DNA of 26,757 nt, from positions 1-26,757 of the forward strand of contig JANLGA010000014.1 of NCBI GenBank assembly GCA_024653225.1, given 5' to 3'. The notes under the pieces are model-generated. The model searched no databases. It saw only the letters and a program-made list of their open reading frames with translations, and had not been told where the DNA came from. This stretch comes from Bacillota bacterium. Lineage in GTDB: Bacteria > Bacillota > Sulfobacillia > JABLXB01. Shown piece after piece: positions 21,513-26,757 of this stretch (positions are counted from its first letter, which is position 1; each line of letters opens with the position of its first letter). A program made the position numbers and the translations under genes.

Positions 21513-22550
21513 GTGTTGGGTATAGAGACGAGCTGCGACGACACCTCGGCCGCGGTGGTGGTGGACGGCCGCGGGGTGTTGAGCAATGTCGTCTCGTCGC
21601 AGGCAGAGATCCACCGGAAATACGGCGGGGTCGTTCCGGAGATCGCTTCACGGAAGCATCTCGAATGGATCCTTCCCGTGGTGGTCGAGGCGCTCGAGCT
21701 CGCCGGGCTCACGATGGACGAGCTGGACGGGATCGCCGTGACCTGCGGTCCCGGGCTGGCCGGGTCGTTGTTGGTCGGCGTCTCGTTCGCGAAGGCGCTG
21801 GCGTACGCCCGGGACCTGCCGTTGACGGCCGTGAATCATCTGGAGGGACACGTTTACGCCTGCCTGCTCGCAGAGCCGGACCTCGACTTCCCCCTCGTGT
21901 GCCTGGTGGTCTCGGGGGGCCACACGGACCTGCTACTCGTGAGGGGACACGGTCGCATCGAGATACGCGGTCGCACCAGGGACGATGCGGCGGGTGAGGC
22001 GTTCGACAAGGTCGCGCGGGCGCTCGGCCTGGGCTACCCGGGAGGGCCGCTCGTGGAGGAGCTGGCCCGCGGTGGACGCCCCGGGCGGGTGAGGCTGCCC
22101 CGCGCGTTCTTGGAGGAGGGAACGTTCGACTTCTCGTTCAGCGGCATAAAGACGGCGGTCGTGCTGGCACTGGGCAAGCAGGCCCCTTCCTGGAGCCATG
22201 CGGACCTCGCGGCCGAGTTCCAAGAGGCGGTGGCCGAGGTGCTGGTCTCCAAGACGATCGCGCTCGCGGAGGAGGAGGACGTCCCCAACGTCGCGATCGC
22301 GGGTGGCGTGGCCGCGAACTCGGTGCTGCGAGAGCGCATGGCGGAAGCGGGGGCGGCGCGGGGGATCAGGGTCGTCACGCCGCCGCCGTCGTTGTGTACC
22401 GACAACGCCGCGATGATCGCGGCGGCCGGCTACCACAGGTTTTCTCTGGGCATCCGGTCGGGACTGGATCTCAATGCGAATGCCGACATGGTTCTGTCGG
22501 GATACGACGCGCCTGTGGATAGCGTGAAAGAACGAAAAAACGGCTGCTAG
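21513..22550 (+). CDS. tsaD: tRNA N6-adenosine threonylcarbamoyltransferase TsaD
   Basis: 345 residues from the GTG at 21513, giving MLGIETSCDDTSAAVV, the usual family start; the frame is open further upstream, but those residues are not family-like. TsaD joins threonylcarbamoyl-AMP to A37 of ANN-decoding tRNAs, with TsaB and TsaE. The metal-binding HLEGH is at 109-113. Other signatures are VTCGPGLAGSLLVG (about 76-89), LVVSGGHTDLLLV, FDFSFSGIKTAV and IAGGVAANSVLRERM. The ribosome site is weak (CGGGA at 21500-21504). It is separated from tsaE-tsaB-rimI by DUF523 and an inverted secreted-protein gene, so it must be transcribed separately. Confidence 0.95.
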   Translation: MLGIETSCDDTSAAVVVDGRGVLSNVVSSQAEIHRKYGGVVPEIASRKHLEWILPVVVEALELAGLTMDELDGIAVTCGPGLAGSLLVGVSFAKALAYARDLPLTAVNHLEGHVYACLLAEPDLDFPLVCLVVSGGHTDLLLVRGHGRIEIRGRTRDDAAGEAFDKVARALGLGYPGGPLVEELARGGRPGRVRLPRAFLEEGTFDFSFSGIKTAVVLALGKQAPSWSHADLAAEFQEAVAEVLVSKTIALAEEEDVPNVAIAGGVAANSVLRERMAEAGAARGIRVVTPPPSLCTDNAAMIAAAGYHRFSLGIRSGLDLNANADMVLSGYDAPVDSVKERKNGC

Positions 22551-22594
22551 ATCCACCTCCGGGCTGTGGATAACCCTGTGGATTAGGTGGATAT
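22514..22594 (+). promoter_or_regulatory. Cluster of DnaA-box-like repeats after tsaD
   Basis: In about 80 bases there are TGTGGATAG (22514-22522, inside the tsaD end), TGTGGATAA (22565-22573, an exact DnaA box), TGTGGATTA (22577-22585, one mismatch) and GGTGGATAT (22586-22594, two mismatches), plus GGTGGATC on the other strand near 22550. The four plus-strand copies share one orientation and the GTGGAT core. The spacer 22551-22676 has no gene. It might be a DnaA-binding regulatory or titration site; it does not look like a full origin. Confidence 0.45.
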
Positions 22595-22676
22595 CTTTGT
22601 AAGGCCGCAGTGTGGGCCGTATTCGGTCACATTCTATTCGCCTCGCGCGGGATTAGTACTGGCGGAGGGAGCGGAA

Positions 22677-23171
22677 TTGAGAACCCTCACGGTGGCGCGG
22701 TTCGAAGGGCCGAACCCGATGTTCCGGTGGTACAGGATCGTCCCGTTCTGGAAGGCCCTCAGGAACTTCGCCATAATATGGACGTGCCGGTACGTCCCAG
22801 TTCCTTCCTGGAAGAACGCGCTTTACCGACTTACCGGGATGAAAGTCGGTGAGAACGTCTCGGTCGCGGTGGGCGCGACGATGGACCTGTTCTTCCCCGA
22901 GCTCATAAGCATTGGTGACAACAGCGTGATCGGCTACAACGCGACGATCCTCACGCACGAATTCCTCACGGACGAGCTGAGGACCGGACCCGTCCGGATC
23001 GGCGCGGGGGTGGTCGTCGGGGCCAACGCGACGGTGCTGGCCGGTGTCACGATCGCCGATGGCGCCAGGGTTGGAGCGATGGCCCTCGTCACGAAGGACG
23101 TCGCGGAGAACGCCTTCGTAGGAGGCGTGCCGGCCAGGGACCTCGGGACGTGGAGGGGGAGGCTGGAGTGA
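22677..23171 (+). CDS. Left-handed beta-helix (hexapeptide) acyltransferase
   Basis: 164 residues from the TTG at 22677, which has GGAGGG (22664-22669) at good spacing. The frame is open back to 22587, but that would place the DnaA-box-like cluster inside the gene and has no ribosome site. After a short hydrophobic N-terminus (RWYRIVPFWKALRNFAIIW), the rest shows hexapeptide repeats: GENVSVAVGATMD, ISIGDNSVIGYNATILTHEF, VRIGAGVVVGANATVLAGVTIADGARVGAMALVTKDV and GGVPAR, typical of maltose/galactoside-type O-acetyltransferases. The TILTHEF His is the likely catalytic base. Substrate unknown; possibly a sugar or cell-wall polymer. It overlaps the next gene by one base (TGATG). Confidence 0.88.
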   Translation: MRTLTVARFEGPNPMFRWYRIVPFWKALRNFAIIWTCRYVPVPSWKNALYRLTGMKVGENVSVAVGATMDLFFPELISIGDNSVIGYNATILTHEFLTDELRTGPVRIGAGVVVGANATVLAGVTIADGARVGAMALVTKDVAENAFVGGVPARDLGTWRGRLE

Positions 23172-24010
23172 TGTCGGTCACTCCCGTCCTAAATTGGTTT
23201 CTCGTCGCGGTCACCCTGATGGGCAATGCCGCCGTGCTCACTGCCATTGCGCTGACAGTCTACTGGTGCGGGGACAGGGTGCGCGGCATGCGGGTTACGG
23301 TCGTGCTGTTCCTGTCCATGTGGTTGAATTCGGTGCTCAAGCTGGTGTTCAAGTTACCCCGGCCGGAAACAGTCGGGCTCGTCGGTCCCGGCGGCCTTAT
23401 AGACTCCGGCGGCTACGGGTTCCCGAGCGGGCACGCTCAGGGGGTGGCCACCCTCTGGTGGACCCTCGGCTGCCTGTCGAAGAGCCGCCCGCTTCTGCTG
23501 GTCACCCTGGTGCTGACCGCGGCCGTCGCGGCTTCGAGGGTGTTCCTAGGGGTCCACTTCCCCGTGGACGTCGTGGCCGGGGGAGCGCTCGGCTTAGGGG
23601 TGGCCGCCCTTGCCGCCGCGGTCATTGAGAAAGCGGGGAGGAAGGGGTGGGGGCTGTCCGGCGTGCGGGCATCAGCGGCACTAGCGGCGGCCTCACTGTG
23701 CATGATGCTCGGGCCGGTGGACGAGTCGGTTTCGAAGTCCGCGGGTTTCCTTTTCGGTTTCGGGGTGGGGTCACCCCTGGAGCCCGCTCGATGGGGAGTC
23801 CGGCGAGGGGGGCCGGTGGTCGCGAGGGCGGCGCGGGCTTTCCTGGGCATCGCGGTCGTGCTCGGGGTGTCGCGGTTGCTGCGGACCCCCGTCCCCGGGA
23901 AACCGATCCAGCTGTTTGCCTCGCACGCAGCCACCGGGGCGACGGCGGCCCTGCTTGTGCCCGCGCTTCTCGCCGTTGCCCGGGCCGGGCCCCGGCGGAC
24001 CGCGCGATGA
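23171..24010 (+). CDS. PAP2-superfamily membrane phosphatase
   Basis: 279 residues, several membrane helices. The three PAP2 catalytic motifs are intact: KLVFKLPRP (57-65), PSGHAQG (85-91), and SRVFLGVHFPVDVVAG (122-137) with His129 as nucleophile and Asp133. The family dephosphorylates lipid phosphates such as undecaprenyl pyrophosphate or phosphatidate at the membrane. The C-terminal half (about 160-279) adds further hydrophobic segments with FLFGFGVGSPLEPARW and ASHAATGATAALLVPALL, a layout seen in larger PAP2 proteins. The ATG overlaps the preceding stop, and the next gene overlaps by four bases (ATGA), so the acyltransferase, phosphatase and radical SAM genes appear to be one translationally coupled unit. 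Confidence 0.92.
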   Translation: MSVTPVLNWFLVAVTLMGNAAVLTAIALTVYWCGDRVRGMRVTVVLFLSMWLNSVLKLVFKLPRPETVGLVGPGGLIDSGGYGFPSGHAQGVATLWWTLGCLSKSRPLLLVTLVLTAAVAASRVFLGVHFPVDVVAGGALGLGVAALAAAVIEKAGRKGWGLSGVRASAALAAASLCMMLGPVDESVSKSAGFLFGFGVGSPLEPARWGVRRGGPVVARAARAFLGIAVVLGVSRLLRTPVPGKPIQLFASHAATGATAALLVPALLAVARAGPRRTAR

Positions 24011-25368
24011 ACCGATCCTCACCGAACGTGCACGAGTTGCTGTATGCCTCGCATTCCGCGGGGGTGCTCCCGATCACATCAGAGTGCAACCTCGGGTGCG
24101 TGTTTTGCAGCAACCGCTTCAACCCCCCGGGCGTGGAAGCTGTTTCGCTGCCTGCCAGGGGCGTGGATGAACTGCGCGACAGCCTCGACCAGCTGGCGGG
24201 CGCGACCAGGATCGTCCTCGGGGAGTCCGCGACCAGGATATGCGAGGGCGAACCGCTGACGCACCCGGCCTTCGAACGCATACTGTGCATGGTCCGTGAC
24301 AGGTATCCCGATATACCGCTTCGCGTCACGACGAACGGCACGTTGTTAACGGAGGCGCTCGCGAGGCGCCTTTCCTCCCTCGGCGACATCGAGGTGACGG
24401 TATCCTTGAACTCCACGTCGGCGGCGGTGAGACGCGCGCTGATGCGCGACGACGACCCGGCCCGGGTGCTGGACGGCATACGCCGCCTCCACGACTGGGG
24501 CGTGAGATTCCACGGAAGCGTCGTCGTACTGCCGCACGGCCCCGGGGCCGAGGACGCGCTGGAGACCGTGAGGTTCCTGGGGTCCCATGGTGCGCGCACG
24601 TGCCGCTTGCTCGTGCCGGGTTACACCAGGTGCGTGTCGTCGCCGGAGTTTTCTGTGCCCCGAACGGCGGTGGAACGCCTGGCGCGTTGTGCATCGGAGT
24701 GGACGACGATGCCGGTGACCGTGGAGCCCCCGATCCCGCGGGACCTTTCCGCCACGATAGACGGAGTCATCGCCGGCAGCCCCGCCCAAAGGGCCGGCCT
24801 GAGGCGGGGTGACAGGATCCTCGCCGTGGACGGCGCGAGACCGGAAAGCAAGGTCCATGCGTTCGAGGCCATTTACTGTGGGGGTGAGCCCGTCATAGAG
24901 GTGGAAAGGCGGGCCGGGGGGCGCGCGCAGAGATTCGGGGTCAAGCTGGACAAGCGTCCGCGCGAGGCGCCGGGCATCGTGATGGAACACGATGTGGACG
25001 TCTCCCGGGTGCGGGAGGCCGTGATGTCCGCGGCGAGAATGTGGTCGGCGCCGGTATTCATTTCATCCGGTCTCGGGATCCGCGCCGTGAGGGTCGCGAT
25101 GGCCTCGCTCGGCGGCATGGGCGGCGAATGGTCAACGAGCAGGCTGTTTCAAGCTCGGAATTCTTTCTTCGGCGGGAACATCGGTTGCGCCGGGCTGTTG
25201 ACGGTGAGTGATGTCTCGCAGGTCTTGGAAGGGCTGAAGCGAAGAGGAATCGTATTTGACGCCGTAGTCATCCCCGGCGAGTTCCTGGACCGACGGGGCC
25301 GCGACATCACGGGTCGGCCGTACACGGACATCGAGTCTTCCCACGGGGTGTCGGCCCACATCGCCTGA
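24007..25368 (+). CDS. Radical SAM protein with internal PDZ and DUF512-like C-terminus
   Basis: 453 residues. The radical SAM cluster motif is CNLGCVFC (Cys27, Cys31, Cys34), followed by LGESATRICEGEPLTHP (about 71-87) and RVTTNGTLL (106-114), as in radical SAM barrels. A PDZ domain lies at about 248-314 (IAGSPAQRAGLRRGDRILAVDG). The C-terminal part (about 325-440), with NSFFGGNIGCAGLLTVSDV and VIPGEFLDRRG, resembles DUF512. DUF512 proteins in Bacillota normally have PDZ first, then radical SAM, then DUF512; here PDZ is between the other two. Reaction and substrate are unknown. No signal peptide is seen, so it is presumably cytoplasmic. It overlaps the PAP2 gene by four bases. Confidence 0.88.
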   Translation: MNRSSPNVHELLYASHSAGVLPITSECNLGCVFCSNRFNPPGVEAVSLPARGVDELRDSLDQLAGATRIVLGESATRICEGEPLTHPAFERILCMVRDRYPDIPLRVTTNGTLLTEALARRLSSLGDIEVTVSLNSTSAAVRRALMRDDDPARVLDGIRRLHDWGVRFHGSVVVLPHGPGAEDALETVRFLGSHGARTCRLLVPGYTRCVSSPEFSVPRTAVERLARCASEWTTMPVTVEPPIPRDLSATIDGVIAGSPAQRAGLRRGDRILAVDGARPESKVHAFEAIYCGGEPVIEVERRAGGRAQRFGVKLDKRPREAPGIVMEHDVDVSRVREAVMSAARMWSAPVFISSGLGIRAVRVAMASLGGMGGEWSTSRLFQARNSFFGGNIGCAGLLTVSDVSQVLEGLKRRGIVFDAVVIPGEFLDRRGRDITGRPYTDIESSHGVSAHIA

Positions 25369-25398
25369 CGGGATGGGACGGCGGAGGGGGTGTAGGGC

Positions 25399-26469
25399 TT
25401 GTCTGACAGCGACGCGGACGTCCTGGAGATGCTCGAGACGCTGTCCAGGTCGAGCGGCCTCCCGGGCCACGAATCCGGGGTGTCGGGCGTGGTGGCGGAT
25501 GCCTTGCGGGCATTGTGCGACGAGGTGCGTCTGGACAGGCTGGGCAACTGCATAGGACTCAGGCGGGGAGAGGGCGAGGAACCGCGGCCCAGGGTGATGT
25601 TCGCCGCGCACATGGACGAGGTCGGGCTCATCGTCACGAAGATCGAGGAAGGAGGCTTCCTCAGGTTCTCGTCCATGGGCGGAGTGGACCCGAGGATCCT
25701 CCCCGGTTCCGAGGTACGGGTACTGGGTTCCGGGGCGTCGCTCGCGGGCATCGTGGGCGTCAAGCCGCCGCACATCATTCACGAGGACGATACTTCGGAG
25801 GCCATCAAGGCCGATGACATGTACATTGACACGGGACTAACGGAGGAGGAGGTGCGCCGGCGGGTCAGGGTGGGTGACGTCGTGAGCCTGAACTCGACAT
25901 TCGCGAGGCTCGGCGGGCTCGTCTCGGGAAAGTCCCTGGACGACAGGGCCGGAGTCGCGGTACTCGTGGATTGCGCGAGGCGGCTCGGGCGGATGAGGCA
26001 CGAGGCCGACGTCTTCCTGGTGGCGACGATACAGGAGGAGACAGGTCTGCGGGGGGCGATGGTATCTACCTACGGCATAGCCCCGGACGTCGGCATCGCG
26101 GTGGACGTGACCCACGGAGACATGCCGGGCGTCCCCGAGCACGACACCGCGCGACTGGGGAAAGGCCCCGCCATTGCGACCGGGCCGAACGTTCACCCCG
26201 CGGTGTTTGCGAGGTTGAAACGCGTCGCCGAGGACAACTCGATCCCGTTTCAAGTGGAGGTGTGCCCAGAATCCACCGGCACGGACGCGTGGGCCATGCA
26301 GGTCACGAAGTCCGGCGTGGCTACGGGGGTGATATCGGTGCCCGTCAGGTACATGCATACGTCGGTCGAGGTGGCGGCGCTGGACGACGTCAGGCATGCC
26401 GGGAGGCTCTCCGCGCACTTCGCCGCGAGCGTTGACCGCGGCTTCTCGGAGGGACTGCGATGCTACTGA
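25399..26469 (+). CDS. M42-family aminopeptidase/endoglucanase-like metallopeptidase
   Basis: 356 residues from the TTG at 25399 with GGAGGGGG (25383-25390) upstream. Ligands of the two-metal site are visible: His71 in AAHMDEVG, Asp182 or Asp181 in KSLDDRAG, catalytic Glu213 with Glu214 in QEETGLRG, Asp236 in AVDVTHGD and His320 in YMHTS. M42 enzymes are large cytoplasmic tetrahedral complexes that trim N-terminal residues from short peptides downstream of the proteasome or Lon. Specificity cannot be read here. It overlaps a second M42 gene by ten bases. In Bacillota two or three M42 paralogues in tandem are common and may form mixed particles with complementary specificities. Confidence 0.94.
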   Translation: MSDSDADVLEMLETLSRSSGLPGHESGVSGVVADALRALCDEVRLDRLGNCIGLRRGEGEEPRPRVMFAAHMDEVGLIVTKIEEGGFLRFSSMGGVDPRILPGSEVRVLGSGASLAGIVGVKPPHIIHEDDTSEAIKADDMYIDTGLTEEEVRRRVRVGDVVSLNSTFARLGGLVSGKSLDDRAGVAVLVDCARRLGRMRHEADVFLVATIQEETGLRGAMVSTYGIAPDVGIAVDVTHGDMPGVPEHDTARLGKGPAIATGPNVHPAVFARLKRVAEDNSIPFQVEVCPESTGTDAWAMQVTKSGVATGVISVPVRYMHTSVEVAALDDVRHAGRLSAHFAASVDRGFSEGLRCY

Positions 26470-26757
26470 AGAAACTGTCCGAAGCGGCAGGTGTGAGCGG
26501 GAACGAAGCCGAGGTGAGGCGGATCATCGTCGAGGAGGTCAAGAGACTCGGGCTGGAACCCATAGTGGACGTGCTCGGCAACGTCATCGCCCCGACGCAC
26601 CCCGGTGGGGCCGGGGGTGACGGGGGATCGCGCCCGAGGGTGATGCTCGCGGCCCACATGGATGAAGCCGGGCTCATCGTAACGTACGTCGAGAAAGAAG
26701 GTTTCCTCAGGTTTCGGAAGGTCGGGGGGATAGATGACAGGGTACTCCCGTCCAAGG
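26460..26757 (+). CDS. Second M42-family aminopeptidase (5' part, cut by window end)
   Basis: The first 99 residues are present; the gene runs off the right edge. The ATG at 26460 has GGAGGGA (26448-26454) five bases upstream and lies inside the last codons of the first M42 gene. The segment AAHMDEAGLIVTYVEKEGFLRF, then VGGIDDRVLPS, is closely parallel to residues 69-102 of the preceding paralogue, including the His and Asp metal ligands. The insert before it (THPGGAGGDGGSRPR) is Gly-rich. The pair arose by tandem duplication. Confidence 0.92.
   Translation, partial: MLLKKLSEAAGVSGNEAEVRRIIVEEVKRLGLEPIVDVLGNVIAPTHPGGAGGDGGSRPRVMLAAHMDEAGLIVTYVEKEGFLRFRKVGGIDDRVLPSK

Noticed and set aside
21325..21525. 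Possible 66-residue small gene between the secreted-protein gene and tsaD
   Set aside because: No convincing ribosome site, no recognisable motif, and it crosses the hairpin, the tandem repeat and the tsaD start.
22551..22676. Replication origin
   Set aside because: Only a few DnaA-box-like repeats, no AT-rich unwinding stretch, and no dnaA, dnaN or parAB nearby.
22587..22676. Extended N-terminus of the acyltransferase from GTG 22587
   Set aside because: No ribosome site precedes it and the added residues are not family-like; TTG 22677 has GGAGGG at good spacing.
1..26757. CRISPR arrays, tRNA or rRNA genes, insertion sequences
   Set aside because: Looked for spaced direct repeats, cloverleaf or rRNA motifs and transposase motifs; none seen.

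Overview
The window is gene-dense and high in G+C. It suggests a Gram-positive-type anaerobe of the Bacillota, from a high-GC Clostridia- or Limnochordia-like lineage. The evidence is very strong GGAGG-type ribosome sites, many GTG and TTG starts, the acpS - nnr - mazE/mazF (ndoAI/ndoA) order typical of Bacillota, the tsaE-tsaB-rimI-tsaD block, a secreted stalk-domain/BsuPI protein, paired M42 aminopeptidases and a sigma-H-like promoter. I cannot name the species. No rRNA, tRNA, CRISPR array, prophage or insertion sequence was found, and no hairpin followed by a T-tract that would make a clear intrinsic terminator.

Layout. (1) 1-6564: a PhzF-family isomerase, a small two-helix membrane protein, then three exported (probable lipo-) proteins: a TPR-type protein, a large internally duplicated protein with one gluzincin-type metalloprotease site, and a small unknown. 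(2) 6565-8593: an APC-family amino-acid permease that appears to lack an internal block of helices, convergent with and overlapping a minus-strand arginase-fold hydrolase with altered metal-site residues. (3) 8594-11592: a divergent promoter region, then acpS, the bifunctional NAD(P)HX repair enzyme, and the MazE/MazF-type pair. (4) 11638-17055: an amino-acid metabolism group: D-cysteine desulfhydrase-like enzyme, class I glutamine amidotransferase-like hydrolase, asparaginase II-like protein. It is followed by a coupled pair, a MutL/GlmL-type ASKHA protein and a poorly described barrel-sandwich/KOW-like protein, with no mutase genes in view. (5) 17142-20083: family 4 uracil-DNA glycosylase, tsaE, tsaB, rimI and a DUF523 protein, many of them overlapping. 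(6) 20121-21254: a minus-strand secreted stalk/BsuPI protein that separates rimI from tsaD. (7) 21513-26757: tsaD, a short spacer rich in DnaA-box-like repeats, a hexapeptide acyltransferase, a PAP2 phosphatase, a radical SAM-PDZ-DUF512-like protein with unusual domain order, and two M42 aminopeptidases, the second cut by the window end.

How the genes work together. The t6A genes (tsaB, tsaD, tsaE) modify ANN-decoding tRNAs, and rimI is their usual companion. acpS activates acyl carrier protein, and nnr repairs damaged NAD(P)H. The middle block fits intracellular amino-acid and peptide breakdown, and the M42 enzymes fit the same theme. The best candidates for something poorly described are the MutL-like/KOW-like pair, the duplicated metalloprotease-like exported protein, the permuted radical SAM-PDZ protein, and the exact DnaA boxes beside the t6A genes.
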